DNA of 64,000 bases from Haloglomus salinum (GTDB lineage Archaea > Halobacteriota > Halobacteria > Halobacteriales > Haloarculaceae): positions 186,001-250,000 of the forward strand of contig NZ_CP101153.1 of the NCBI RefSeq assembly GCF_024298825.1, written 5' to 3'. The notes below the pieces were generated by a model, which saw nothing but the letters and a program-made list of their open reading frames with translations, did not search any database and was not told the DNA's origin. Made by a program: the position numbers and the translations under genes. Below are positions 8,361 through 17,275 of the stretch, piece by piece. Numbering within the stretch: position 1 is the first letter of the stretch; each line of letters starts with the position of its first letter.

Positions 8361-10274
8361 TCAGTCCGCCTGCGCCCCGGAAACGGTGTCCCCCTCGGTG
8401 CTCGGCTCGGCACCGTCGGCGCCGAGACGCTGCTCGGCCGCGTGGCGGCGACGTTCCGTCTCGGGGTCGAGTGCGGCGCGGGCGGCCGCCGAGAGCTTGT
8501 TCTCGACGGCGCGCCCGTTGCGTTCGCGGACGACGATGTCGTCGTCCTCGAGTTTCTGGAGGTGATGCGTCACGGTGGCTGGGGAACGGTCGACCGCCTC
8601 GGCCAGGCCGCTGACCGACGCCGGCTCCAGACGGACGAGCGCATCGAGGATATCCGCGGTACTCTCGTCGGCCATCGCCGCCGCCAGTTCGAGGTCGTCC
8701 GTGCCGGCGGGGTAGAACCGCTCGCAGTTGCGGATTCGGGCGGTCGCGACCAGCCCCTCGCGCTCGAGCACCTTCACGTGGTGGCGGGCAGTCGAGAGGT
8801 TCACGTCCGCCCGGTCGCTGACCGCCGTAATCGGCTCGCCGGGCTGGTCGCTGATGGCCTCGTAGACGTGCCGCCGCGCGTCGAGCTCCAGCGGGTCCGA
8901 GTCATCGTACCGGGAGTACCGGAACAGCGACAGCATCCGGGCGAGCCGGCCGTCGCCGGTCGCGAGTGCTGTCGAGGCGGCTCGTGCGGCCGCCGTCCCC
9001 GTCCCGGTCCCACCGACCATCGAGGTCTGCCTGGCCGCGATTCCCGCCGCACCGAGCAGTGCCGCCGTCGCCGCGCCGCCGGCCGCGGCGCCCTCGGGGG
9101 AAACCGGGAGCTCGCCGTCGAATCCGGACGGCACTGCACCAGCGGCCCTGTCGGTCGTGGCCGTGGACGTCTCGGTCCCGGACTGCTCCGTGGCCGGGGT
9201 GGCGGTGTCGAGCCGGCCCGTCCGCGCTCCCGTCGTGTCCGGCCGGTCTGCAGGGGCAGGACCGACGGGGTCCAGCTCGCCGTTCTCCCCGGCAACCGGT
9301 GTGGCCGTCACCGGGCTGGCGGTCGACGGGTCCATCGACCCCGAGTCGATGTCCGTGCTGTCGACGGCCTCCAGATCGTATCCCAGGTCCCCGACGCCGC
9401 TGCTGCTCGCCGAGAGCCGGAGCCCGTCGTCGCCGCCGATACGGAGGCCGTCGGTGAGTCCCACGGTGATGCCCTCGTCACCGCCGACCCGAATCCCCTC
9501 GCCGACCTCCGCGGTGACGCCGTCGTCGCCACCGACACTCACGCCCTCGCCGACCTCCGCGTGGATGCCGCTCTCACCGCCGACACTCACTCCCTCACTC
9601 ACCCCGACGGCGACACCGTCGTCCCCACCGACGGCGATACCGTCGCGGCCCAGGGAGATGCCCTCGCTCCCGCCGAGTGCGAGCGACCCGTTCCCGGTGC
9701 TGACCGGTGACTCGCCGACCGTCAGGCCGGAGTCCGCCTCGTACCCCTGCTCCAGAACCGTCACGCCGTCACGCCCCGCCGACAGCACGCTTCCGTTCGC
9801 GACACTCACGCCCTCACCGACCTCTGCGTGGATGCCGCTCTCACCGCCCACACTCACGCCCTCGCCGACCTCTGCGTGGATGCCGCTCTCACCGCCCACA
9901 CTCACACCCTCACCGACCTCCGCGTGGATGCCGCTCTCACCACCCACACTCACACCCTCACCGACCTCCGCGTGGATGCCGCTCTCACCGCCCACACTCA
10001 CACCCTCACCGACCTCCGCGTGGATGCCGCTCTCACCACCCACACTCACTCCGTCACCGGGTTCGAGGGCGATTCCCGAGTCGCCGCCGAGGCTCACGCC
10101 ATCCATCCCGAGGTTGATGCCCTTCGGCCCGCCGAGTTCCAGATTGGTCCCGTTCGTCGCGACGACGGTGTCGTCATCGTCGTCGGCTGCTGCGAGCGGG
10201 GCCCCCGACACGACCCCGACCAGCAGTGCGGTGGCGAGGAGGAAGTGGACTGCGGGCCGGACGGTTCGGCTCAT
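8361..10274 (-). CDS. Membrane-anchored regulator: repeat ectodomain plus two winged helices
   Basis: A 637-residue protein. It has a signal peptide (residues 1-30, ending PLAAADDDDD), then about 250 residues of Gly-rich 16-residue repeats of the form GEGVSVGGESGIHAEV, a Ser/Thr/Pro-rich linker (about 300-385), one Ala/Gly-rich membrane segment (about 388-412) and two C-terminal winged-helix domains (about 463-520, with STARHHVKVLEREGLVATAR; and 528-585, with SPATVTHHLQKLEDDDIVVRERNGR). The architecture predicts an outside sensor or structural domain and an inside DNA-binding part. The repeats have the period of a beta-roll or beta-solenoid. The target genes and the signal are unknown. No neighbour is clearly in the same operon. 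Confidence 0.8.
   Translation of the reverse strand: MSRTVRPAVHFLLATALLVGVVSGAPLAAADDDDDTVVATNGTNLELGGPKGINLGMDGVSLGGDSGIALEPGDGVSVGGESGIHAEVGEGVSVGGESGIHAEVGEGVSVGGESGIHAEVGEGVSVGGESGIHAEVGEGVSVGGESGIHAEVGEGVSVANGSVLSAGRDGVTVLEQGYEADSGLTVGESPVSTGNGSLALGGSEGISLGRDGIAVGGDDGVAVGVSEGVSVGGESGIHAEVGEGVSVGGDDGVTAEVGEGIRVGGDEGITVGLTDGLRIGGDDGLRLSASSSGVGDLGYDLEAVDSTDIDSGSMDPSTASPVTATPVAGENGELDPVGPAPADRPDTTGARTGRLDTATPATEQSGTETSTATTDRAAGAVPSGFDGELPVSPEGAAAGGAATAALLGAAGIAARQTSMVGGTGTGTAAARAASTALATGDGRLARMLSLFRYSRYDDSDPLELDARRHVYEAISDQPGEPITAVSDRADVNLSTARHHVKVLEREGLVATARIRNCERFYPAGTDDLELAAAMADESTADILDALVRLEPASVSGLAEAVDRSPATVTHHLQKLEDDDIVVRERNGRAVENKLSAAARAALDPETERRRHAAEQRLGADGAEPSTEGDTVSGAQAD
9805..10044 (-). 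repeat. Five tandem 48-bp in-frame repeats
   Basis: Five consecutive 48-bp units, nearly identical, each encoding GEGVSVGGESGIHAEV of the membrane regulator. A further near-identical unit lies at about 9541-9588, and more diverged ones fill 9420-9660. The near-identity at DNA level in one block shows recent expansion or homogenisation by recombination or slippage. Confidence 0.92.
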
Positions 10275-10422
10275 CGCTGCTGGTGATGTACTGAACGCTC
10301 ATTCACTTGAAACCCCGGCTCACATCGGCTCTGGTAGCCGGCTGCCCACGCACCGTCACGAGGGACGGTCCGAGGAGGAAGTAGCCGTCATTGATACGTC
10401 CGGGCCGAGAACCCGTCGACCA

Positions 10423-12627
10423 ATGCCACCAACGGAGTTCGACGACGTGTCGGCGTGTGTCGACCGCATCGTCGACCGGCTCGGCCACGATATCACGGTC
10501 GCGACGCCGCTCGGGCTCGGGAAGCCGAACCACCTGCTCAACGAACTCGTCGAGCGGGCGCTTGCGGACCCCTCGCTCGACCTCACCATCTGGACGGCGC
10601 TGACGCTCTCGGAGCCCGGCTGGGAGTCCGACCTCGAACGCCGGCTGGTCGAACCGCTCGGCGAGCGGCTCTTCGACGGCTATCCCGCCATCAGGTACGA
10701 CGAGCTGCTGCGTGAGGGCGACCTCCCGGAGAACATCGATGTCCACCAGTTCTACTTCCCGCCCGGTGACTTCCTGGGGAACCCCGACGCCCAGCAGCAC
10801 CATCACAGTGTCAACTACACCCACGCCGCCCGGGCCGTCGCGACCGCGGACGTGAACCTGCTCGTCCAGCTCGTCGGGGTCGGCGAACGGGACGGCGAGC
10901 GGTGGTTCAACCTGGGGTCGAACCCCGACCTGAGCCACGAGGTGATCGAGATGCTCCGCGAGCAGCACGCGGGCGGCGACGAGGCGATGGTCGTCGGGCA
11001 GGTCAACCGGAACATGCCGTTCATGTACGGGGAGGCGCCTATCGACCCGGGCGAGTTCGACGCGGTGCTCGACGACCCGGCGTACGACTTCCCGCTGGTC
11101 GGCCCACCGCACCTTCCCGTCTCGACGGACGAGCACGCCATCGCACTGCGGGTCAGTGCCCTGGTCCGCGATGGCGGCACGCTCCAGATCGGCATCGGCT
11201 CGCTGGGCGACGCCATCGGCGCGGCCATCGAACTCCGCGACCAGCACAACGATGTCTACACCGACGCCATCGAGGCGCTGGGCGTCCCCGAGGACTGCCC
11301 GGACCTGCTGGCCGACTGGGGCGGTCGCGACCCGTTCGACGAGGGGCTGTACGCCGCCTCCGAGATGGTCGTCGAGACCTTCCTCCATCTCCACGAGGCG
11401 GGCATCCTCTCCCGGGAGGTCTACGACGATATCCACATCCAGCGGCTGGTCGACGAGGGTATCGTCGCGGACGGAATCGACCTGTCGGCACTCGACGCGC
11501 TGGTCGAGATGGGGGCCATCGACGAGGCGCTCGCTCCGGCGGACGTGGCCTACCTCCGGGAGTGGGGTGTCTTCCGGGACGCCGTCGCGTACGACGCGGG
11601 CGAGTTGCGGGTCGACGGCGAGACCTGCCCGGCCGACCTCTCCGACGAGGAGGCCCGGTCGGTCATCGCCAGCCACGCGCTCGGAGACGGACTGGCGAAC
11701 GGGAGGGTGTGCCACGGCGGCTTCTTCCTCGGGTCCCAGGACCTCTACGAGCAGTTCCGGGAGATGGACGAGACCGAGCGCCGACGGTTCAGCATGCGGA
11801 GCGTGCAGTTCACGAACCAGCTCCGGCGAGGTGGAGACCTCGCTCGCCTGCAGCGCCGGGATGCGCGCTTCATCAACACGGGGATGAAGGCGACCGTGAC
11901 GGGCGCCGTCGTCTCGGACGGGCTCGCCGACAACCGGGTCATCAGCGGCGTCGGCGGCCAGTTCGACTTCGTGAACATGGCCCAGGAACTCGACGACGGC
12001 CGGTCGGTCATCCTCGTCCGGGCCACCCGCGAGACGAGCGACGGGGGCGTCGAGTCGAACATCGTCTGGAACTACGGCCACATCACCATCCCGCGCCACC
12101 TCCGCGATATCGTGGTCACGGAGTACGGTGTCGCCGACCTCCGGGACCGCTCCGATGCCGCGGTCATCAAGGAGATGGTGAAGGTCGCGGATTCGCGCTT
12201 CCAGGCCGACCTCGTCGAGCAGGCGAAGGCCGCCGGGAAGCTCCCGGAGGACTGGTCCATCCCGCCCGCCTATCGCGACAACTACCCGGAGACCATCGAG
12301 TCCGCGCTGGAACCGTACGACGACCACCTGCCACGGTTCCCGCTCGGGACGGCGCTGACCGAGGAGGAGCAGGCCCTCGCCCGGGGGCTCCGGACGCTCC
12401 AGCGACAGGTCAGCAGGTTGCCCTCCTCGGTCGGGGCGGTGCCGTCGGCCGTGGAGTCACTGCCCTCGGCTGTCGGCTCGCTGGGGTCGGTCGGGAAGGG
12501 CCTGCTCGTTCCCGAGGCCGCGCGGCCGTATCTCGAACGGATGGAGCTCGACGAGCCGACCACTCGCCAGGAGCGGGTGTATCGCCACCTCGTCGCCTAC
12601 GCGCTGGCGGAGGCCGACGCGATCTGA
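10423..12627 (+). CDS. Acetyl-CoA hydrolase/transferase family protein
   Basis: A 734-residue protein of the CoA-transferase family I type (COG0427, ACH1/cat-like). Recognisable features are the N-terminal PLGLGKPNHLLNEL, the middle DGGTLQIGIGSLGDAIGAAI, and the C-terminal domain with FINTGMKATVTGAV, SGVGGQFDFVNMAQ and HITIPRHLRDIVVTEYGVADLRDRSD. These enzymes move CoA between acyl-CoA and a carboxylate through a glutamyl-CoA intermediate. It is longer than bacterial relatives (about 500-640), mainly through an insertion in the middle and a Ser-rich stretch near residue 665-690. The start ATG 10423 gives MPPTEFDDVSACVDRIV; the frame is open far upstream only because it is antisense to the repeat gene. 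Confidence 0.85.
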   Translation: MPPTEFDDVSACVDRIVDRLGHDITVATPLGLGKPNHLLNELVERALADPSLDLTIWTALTLSEPGWESDLERRLVEPLGERLFDGYPAIRYDELLREGDLPENIDVHQFYFPPGDFLGNPDAQQHHHSVNYTHAARAVATADVNLLVQLVGVGERDGERWFNLGSNPDLSHEVIEMLREQHAGGDEAMVVGQVNRNMPFMYGEAPIDPGEFDAVLDDPAYDFPLVGPPHLPVSTDEHAIALRVSALVRDGGTLQIGIGSLGDAIGAAIELRDQHNDVYTDAIEALGVPEDCPDLLADWGGRDPFDEGLYAASEMVVETFLHLHEAGILSREVYDDIHIQRLVDEGIVADGIDLSALDALVEMGAIDEALAPADVAYLREWGVFRDAVAYDAGELRVDGETCPADLSDEEARSVIASHALGDGLANGRVCHGGFFLGSQDLYEQFREMDETERRRFSMRSVQFTNQLRRGGDLARLQRRDARFINTGMKATVTGAVVSDGLADNRVISGVGGQFDFVNMAQELDDGRSVILVRATRETSDGGVESNIVWNYGHITIPRHLRDIVVTEYGVADLRDRSDAAVIKEMVKVADSRFQADLVEQAKAAGKLPEDWSIPPAYRDNYPETIESALEPYDDHLPRFPLGTALTEEEQALARGLRTLQRQVSRLPSSVGAVPSAVESLPSAVGSLGSVGKGLLVPEAARPYLERMELDEPTTRQERVYRHLVAYALAEADAI

Positions 12628-12834
12628 CCGGCCCGCAGAAACGTGGGACCGCGACGCGGTGAGTGCCTGGAGGGCCACCCGAACGGGCACGCGCCGGCAG
12701 CATTACTCTGTATTCCCGTTCCGAGCGGCTGCCTCGCTCCGTGCGAATTACGACTACCCCTGGTCGAACGTCGCACGGGGGTGGGCGCGGGCACGCCGTG
12801 CCGCCGGCGCGTCGCTCGCCCAGCCACCGAGGCC

Positions 12835-13617
12835 TCAGGATTCGACGCTCGCGAGCGTAATCGGCTCGGCCTCGGCGCTCGCTCGCCGGTATCTCTCGGT
12901 GGCCCACTCGACGGCGGCGTCGGTGTCGTTCACCATGATGCCCCGGATGCCCCCGCCGCCGTAGATAACCACGCCGGCGTGGGCCTCGTCGGCAACCCAC
13001 AGCCCGTAGGGGTGTGGGAGAGGCGTCCGGTAGAACTCGATTCGGTCCGTCTCGAGTGCCCGGGTCATCTCCGCCGCGTACACGTCGAACAACTGGTCGA
13101 AAACGGCCGGCTCGAAGACGAGTTCGACCTCCATCGACTGGTCGGCAGTCACCTCTTCGTGAACCGACGGGACATGACCGGCCAGCGCCTGGGGGACGAG
13201 CCCGTGGAGTTCGTCGGCGGCGCGGACCTGCTCGACGAAGGTCGTCACGGCCCGGTCCGGCAGAATATTGCCAGGCTCGTGAACCGTACAGCCATCGAGC
13301 ATCGCCCGGCCGATGTCGATATCCGGGACGGCCCCGAGTACCGAGGCCGCGTCGGCGACGCCACTGACCCGTTCGGTGTAGTCGGCGTGGATCGCCTGTG
13401 CCGTTCGGCCGACGGATGTCGGTCGCCAGCGGCCGTCGTCGTAGCTGACGAGGCCGGCCTCGGCGAGTTCGCGCATCACGTCGTCGAGCGTCGACCGGGG
13501 TATCTCGAGTCGCTCGACGAGGTCGCGCTTGTCGTCGACCCCGTCGACGACCGCCCGCAGCACGGCCCGGCGTCTGAGCAACAGTCGCTGGAACTCGTCG
13601 TCCGGCGTGCCGGTCAT
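12835..13617 (-). CDS. HTH transcriptional regulator with C-terminal sensor domain
   Basis: A 260-residue protein. Residues about 10-65 are a winged helix (AVVDGVDDKRDLVERLEIPRSTLDDVMRELAEAGLV). The remaining 190 residues form an alpha/beta domain ending GLWVADEAHAGVVIYGGGGIRGIMVNDTDAAVEWATERYRR, like the DUF1724-type regulators common in archaea, whose C-terminal part resembles a phospholipase-D-like or ligand-binding fold. The start at 13617 (MTGTPDDEFQRLLLRRR) is chosen for the HTH spacing. It converges on the CoA-transferase gene. A second protein of this general type is at 52861-53940. Confidence 0.8.
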   Translation of the reverse strand: MTGTPDDEFQRLLLRRRAVLRAVVDGVDDKRDLVERLEIPRSTLDDVMRELAEAGLVSYDDGRWRPTSVGRTAQAIHADYTERVSGVADAASVLGAVPDIDIGRAMLDGCTVHEPGNILPDRAVTTFVEQVRAADELHGLVPQALAGHVPSVHEEVTADQSMEVELVFEPAVFDQLFDVYAAEMTRALETDRIEFYRTPLPHPYGLWVADEAHAGVVIYGGGGIRGIMVNDTDAAVEWATERYRRASAEAEPITLASVES

Positions 13618-13847
13618 ACCCGTCTCTCCGGGGCGGGCCGGCATAGTGGTGGGTGATATCCGGCCCACACCGTCCTGCGGCCTACCTCCTCGCTCCCCCT
13701 GTCCGCGGGTGAGGCGTGGTGGCTTCTCACCGGCGCCGGTTCCGCGCCGGGATTTATGCCACTGGGCGAGTGAACGTGTCCCACATCGCGCCCGGTCGCG
13801 TCCGTCGTGGCTGGGAACCGTTGGCCGGTACCTTGCCCGAACACGAT

Positions 13848-14717
13848 ATGTGTCCGACCCCCCGCGAATCGACCGACGTAGCGCCGACGGATGGTGAGCC
13901 CCCGGCTTCCGAGCCGCCACCTGCCGAGGCGGACGCAGAGCCGACCAGTTCACGCGCCACCGACGCGGGGTCCGCTGGCGTCGCTGCCACGGCCGTGGCT
14001 GACCGGCGCCGGTTCCTGCAGGCGCTCTCGGCCTCTGCAGTCTCGACCTCGGTCGCCGGGTGCGGGCAACTCGACCTGGGCGAGGGGGCACCACTCGACG
14101 ACCTGTCCCCCGGCGACAGAACCGACTACTCCGGCGCCTTCCGCTTCGGCGACGCGTACCGGATGCGGGTGACCCGACCGGGCGACGGAGCGCCGCTCAC
14201 GGTCGCGCGGTTCGACGGCGACGACCGCTACCTCCGGCTCCCGGAGAACGGCGCCGAGCCGGCTGTCGAGTCCTACATCGTCGACGGGGACGGGTACGTG
14301 GTCGTCGACGGGGATTGTACCAGATATCCGGACGTGGATTCCGGGACGGAAGCCCTGGTCTCGGTCGCCGAGCAGCCCGGGGGCGACACCGGGACGCCCG
14401 AGCTGGAGGTGACGGAGACCACATCGCTCGACGGCCGGGAGATGCTCGTCCTCACCGTTCCCGCCGCCGACGTTGCGGCAGGGACTCCCTCCGGACCCGC
14501 CGACGGGCCCGGCTCGGGGCAGAACCGGACGCGGACCCGCGACGGGAACGAGGACGAGGCAAGCATGGGAACACACGGCCGGATGACGTACTACGTGGAC
14601 GCCGAGACGCGGTACCCGCGCCGACTGGAGACGGGGGCGACCGTCGTCGACTACCGCTCGTGGGGGGATGTCGAGCCCATCACCGTCCCGGACCTGGACT
14701 GTACCACCGTCGAGTGA
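13848..14717 (+). CDS. Tat-exported lipoprotein, function unknown
   Basis: A 289-residue protein. After about 55 acidic and Pro/Ala-rich residues comes a twin-arginine signal with a lipobox: ADRRRFLQALSASAVSTSVAGCGQ. The mature domain is beta-rich with YRMRVTRPGDGAPLTVARFDGDDRYLRL and a C-terminal THGRMTYYVDAETRYPRRLE, reminiscent of outer-surface lipoproteins of the LolA/LppX-type fold in haloarchaea, but this is only a resemblance. ATG 13848 gives MCPTPREST; the long acidic leader before the RR is unusual. Next on the same strand, 100 bp on, is the spike-like gene. Confidence 0.7.
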   Translation: MCPTPRESTDVAPTDGEPPASEPPPAEADAEPTSSRATDAGSAGVAATAVADRRRFLQALSASAVSTSVAGCGQLDLGEGAPLDDLSPGDRTDYSGAFRFGDAYRMRVTRPGDGAPLTVARFDGDDRYLRLPENGAEPAVESYIVDGDGYVVVDGDCTRYPDVDSGTEALVSVAEQPGGDTGTPELEVTETTSLDGREMLVLTVPAADVAAGTPSGPADGPGSGQNRTRTRDGNEDEASMGTHGRMTYYVDAETRYPRRLETGATVVDYRSWGDVEPITVPDLDCTTVE

Positions 14718-14818
14718 GCGCCTCTCGGCAGCGACCTGGGGGTTGTCCTGGGGTGACGTGGCTGGCGGCCCCGAACGGCACCATGAGTTTCTTGATACCA
14801 CCTACCAAACACCCACGC

Positions 14819-15247
14819 ATGTCAGTAGATGGGGGGAGCCCCGAAGATATCGGGTGGCAGATCGATATCGACGACGAGGCCGAGGAGTTACGGCTGGAGC
14901 ATCCGGCGTCGGGGTCCGTGTACCGGCTCGACGCCGAGGGCGGACTGCGGGTCTCCGGTGAGGGCCCCGAAGACATCGAGGGCGCGGGCGAGGCGCTACA
15001 GGACCTACAGTCGACGCTTGCATCGGCGCTCGAGGCGGAACAGCAGCGCAGCGACGCCAGCGCCGCATCGGAGTCGGCGCAGTCGTCGTGCCGGGTCGAG
15101 TGCAACCAGCAGGGGGAGGTCGTCATCGAGAGTCCGACGAGGATATCGCTGGACGCGCCGACCATCGACATCTCGGCGGACGCCCAGCTCACGACCACCT
15201 CGGCGGGAATCCTCACCCTGCAGGGCTCGCTCGTCAAGATCAACTGA
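14819..15247 (+). CDS. Spike-like beta-helix protein (VgrG C-terminal/gp5-like)
   Basis: A 142-residue protein. The N-terminal half (IGWQIDIDDEAEELRLEHPASGSVYRLDAEGGLRVS) and the C-terminal repeats (GEVVIESPTRISLDAPTIDISADAQLTTTSAGILTLQGSLVKIN) have the short alternating beta-strand pattern of the trimeric beta-helix at the tip of gp5/VgrG spikes; a helical stretch (about 45-95) divides them. It ends 2 bp before the PAAR-protein gene, so the two are surely cotranscribed and probably form a complex, the PAAR cone sitting on the beta-helix. The similarity is structural reasoning from sequence pattern, not a database match. Confidence 0.6.
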   Translation: MSVDGGSPEDIGWQIDIDDEAEELRLEHPASGSVYRLDAEGGLRVSGEGPEDIEGAGEALQDLQSTLASALEAEQQRSDASAASESAQSSCRVECNQQGEVVIESPTRISLDAPTIDISADAQLTTTSAGILTLQGSLVKIN

Positions 15248-15249
15248 CC

Positions 15250-16092
15250 ATGCCACCGGGAGTCAGAGTCAGCGACATGACCGCCCACGGGACACCGCTG
15301 AACGGCGTCGGGAGTCCGAACGTGCTCATCGGTGGCCTCCCGGCGTGGCGGGCCGGGGCCGATGTCCACAGCTGTCCGCTGTCGACCGGCCCGGTCCCCC
15401 ACGTCGGTGGCTCGGTCGTGACCGGCAGTACCACGGTCCTGATAAACGGCTATCCCGCGGTGCGTGTCGGCGACACCATCGCGGAGAATGGCCCTCCGAA
15501 CACCATCGTCTCCGGAGCGTCGACGGTGCTCATCGACAGCGGGGGGTCGGCGACCACGACCGACGAGTCGGCCTCCGAGAGCGGGGAGTCGTCGTCGGAT
15601 TCGGCCGACGCCACCTCCGACGGTGAGGCGTCGTCGGTCGCCCCGCCCGACCTGCCGCCCACGGGGGCCATGGCTCCGGTCGAGCCGGTGTGGGTGCTGG
15701 AGCTGTACGAGCGACTCGCCTCGTACATCGAGCGATACAACGGCGCCATCGCCGGGGCCGAGCTCGGCGCCGCGCAGGAGCAACTGGCGAGCGAGCAGGT
15801 GAACCTGCGCGTGACCGCCGCGGAGGGGGTGGCAGAGTTCTCGTTCGTGACCGACGGACAGACCCGGATCGGGTCGTTCCAGCGGGGCCCCCGCGACGAC
15901 GCGACCATCCGCATGGAGACCGACCGCGAGACCGTCGAGCGTATCGAGGCCGCCGACCGCCCCGCCCGGGCGTTCCGGGACGCGCTGGTCGATGACGACA
16001 TCTCCATCGAGGGCATCGGGACGGTCAACCAGGTCAAGTGGACGATCGCCGAGTTCGCCGAGGAGGTCGCAGACCTGCTCGGGTTCGTCTGA
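15250..16092 (+). CDS. PAAR-domain protein fused to an SCP2-like domain
   Basis: A 280-residue protein. Residues 1-98 look like a PAAR domain: GVRVSDMTAHGTPL, SPNVLIGGLPAWRAGADVHSC, TTVLINGYPAVRVGDTI and ASTVLIDSG, the repeated VLI-G-PA-R-GD pattern of PAAR tips. A Ser/Glu-rich linker (about 99-140) follows. The C-terminal 140 residues have the layout of an SCP2 sterol/lipid carrier domain (VAEFSFVTDGQTRIGSF, DDATIRMETDRETVERI, DDISIEGIGTVNQVKW). PAAR proteins cap contractile-injection spikes and often carry cargo domains. No sheath, tube or baseplate gene is seen in the window, so its role here is open. Confidence 0.65.
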   Translation: MPPGVRVSDMTAHGTPLNGVGSPNVLIGGLPAWRAGADVHSCPLSTGPVPHVGGSVVTGSTTVLINGYPAVRVGDTIAENGPPNTIVSGASTVLIDSGGSATTTDESASESGESSSDSADATSDGEASSVAPPDLPPTGAMAPVEPVWVLELYERLASYIERYNGAIAGAELGAAQEQLASEQVNLRVTAAEGVAEFSFVTDGQTRIGSFQRGPRDDATIRMETDRETVERIEAADRPARAFRDALVDDDISIEGIGTVNQVKWTIAEFAEEVADLLGFV

Positions 16093-16326
16093 AAATAGTG
16101 GTCCCTGTTCTGGTGCTGGACCGGCCTGTAGCCCGTCGTTTGGAGGTCTACCGGCCACACCCGCACCACCTGGCGAGCGTCTCGTCACCGGGTCGCAGGG
16201 GTTCAGCTGCGACTCCCTACGGCGGGACGGGTCGCCGGAGGCTCGCCGCCTCCGTGTATCCGTATCGCGTCCCGGTAGTGGCCAGTTGGGGCGAAAGGGT
16301 ATCCCGGCAGGGCCCGTAGAAGAGCC

Positions 16327-16563
16327 GTGACGGAAACAGGCGACCAGGCGGCGGCCGGCGGACTCCAGCGGAATCTCGACGAGAGCGGGCTCGGACTCGC
16401 GTCCCTGGCCGCCATCGGCTCCGTCGCCCTGGCGCTGTACTACGTCCGCAGCGACACACAGCGCGGACAGTTCATCGGGCTGTGGCCGGCGACCATCCTC
16501 GGCCTCGCCAGCTACCGCGAGCCGGACGCGCTCCAGCGGCTGGTCCAGCAGGCCGACGACTGA
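16327..16563 (+). CDS. Small membrane protein (78 aa)
   Basis: Starts at GTG 16327 (MTETGDQAAAGGLQRNL). One strong membrane segment (GLASLAAIGSVALALYYV, about residues 22-40) and a second weaker hydrophobic stretch (FIGLWPATILGLASY) follow an acidic N-terminus. No family was recognised. It is the first of three small membrane-protein genes on the same strand after the PAAR gene; the 234-bp gap before it and the 65-bp gap after it leave open whether they are one transcript. Confidence 0.6.
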   Translation: MTETGDQAAAGGLQRNLDESGLGLASLAAIGSVALALYYVRSDTQRGQFIGLWPATILGLASYREPDALQRLVQQADD

Positions 16564-16628
16564 CCCATCGGCCACCGGTTGTACCGCTCCCGACACCCAG
16601 TCGCGAATCCGACGATACCCCCTGTGCC

Positions 16629-16868
16629 ATGAACTCAACACTCACGACGACACTCCAACGACTCGACCTCGAGACCAGAATCCAGTACGGCCTGATGTTC
16701 CTCTTCGGGAGCCTCTGCCTGCTCGCGGCGATCGCGCCCCTCGAGTTGCTGGTCAAGGCCGTAATCGTCTCCACGCTGTTCGGCTTCACGGCCGGCATCT
16801 GGGTCTCCCATCTCGTACAGATCGTCCAGCAGGCCGCCGAGCGACAGCAATCGGGGACCACGCAATGA
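16629..16868 (+). CDS. Small membrane protein (79 aa)
   Basis: Starts at ATG 16629 (MNSTLTTTLQRLDLETRIQYG). Two adjacent membrane segments (about residues 20-36, GLMFLFGSLCLLAAIAP, and 42-62, KAVIVSTLFGFTAGIWVSHL) are followed by a Gln-rich amphipathic tail. No family was recognised. It overlaps the next gene by 4 bp (ATGA), which indicates translational coupling. Confidence 0.65.
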   Translation: MNSTLTTTLQRLDLETRIQYGLMFLFGSLCLLAAIAPLELLVKAVIVSTLFGFTAGIWVSHLVQIVQQAAERQQSGTTQ

Positions 16869-17137
16869 GTGCCGACACCGTCGACGAGGAGTCACAGTCC
16901 TCGACGTTCCTGACGAGCATCGAGTTCCTCACGGGTGAGGACCCGAGTGCGGGGTCGTTCCTGCTGGTCGTCGGCATCGTCACCTGCCTGTTCATCGCGG
17001 TCTTCCAGTTCACGCTCCCGTCGCCGATCTCGATACTGTTGACCGGGCTCGTGCTGGTCGTCGCCGTGATCAGCTTCCTCATCGGGGCGGTGCTGGATGC
17101 GCTCGACTACTTCGACACGCCGCCCGTGAACGACTGA
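16865..17137 (+). CDS. Small membrane protein (90 aa)
   Basis: Starts at ATG 16865, overlapping the stop of the preceding gene. An acidic 28-residue N-terminus is followed by two membrane segments (SFLLVVGIVTCLFIAVFQF and SILLTGLVLVVAVISFLIGAVL) joined by a short loop. With the previous gene it probably makes a small membrane complex. No family was recognised. Confidence 0.65.
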   Translation: MSADTVDEESQSSTFLTSIEFLTGEDPSAGSFLLVVGIVTCLFIAVFQFTLPSPISILLTGLVLVVAVISFLIGAVLDALDYFDTPPVND

Positions 17138-17194
17138 TTCGTCCGCTGCCGACGCGCGGTCGCGGCACTGTCGAACCGGCCGTCGTAAACAATT

Positions 17195-17235
17195 CCAGAA
17201 TAGGCTATTCTGGATTAGGCTATCTGAGATTAGTT
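17195..17235. promoter_or_regulatory. Operator-like repeats upstream of the ATPase remnant
   Basis: CCAGAATAggcTATTCTGG (17195-17213) is a perfect 8-bp inverted repeat. It overlaps two 15-bp imperfect direct repeats, GGCTATTCTGGATTA (17203-17217) and GGCTATCTGAGATTA (17218-17232). The gene start follows 41 bp on, so this is a likely promoter-operator. Related units occur at 52174-52203. Confidence 0.55.
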
Positions 17236-17275
17236 TAGCTGGAAGCATTACGACCTCTCGATTCGACGGTCGGGT

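Noticed and set aside
9805-10044. 48-bp tandem units considered as a CRISPR array
   Set aside because: No spacers; units are contiguous and exactly in frame within a coding gene.
9157-10422. Upstream extension of the CoA-transferase frame and other long plus-strand frames over 8.3-10.3 kb
   Set aside because: They are antisense to the repeat regulator; Pro/Ser/Thr repeats are the mirror of its Gly-rich repeats.
14680-16641. 653-codon minus-strand frame
   Set aside because: Lies over the lipoprotein tail, spike and PAAR genes; low-complexity Arg/Gly/Asp composition and no motif.
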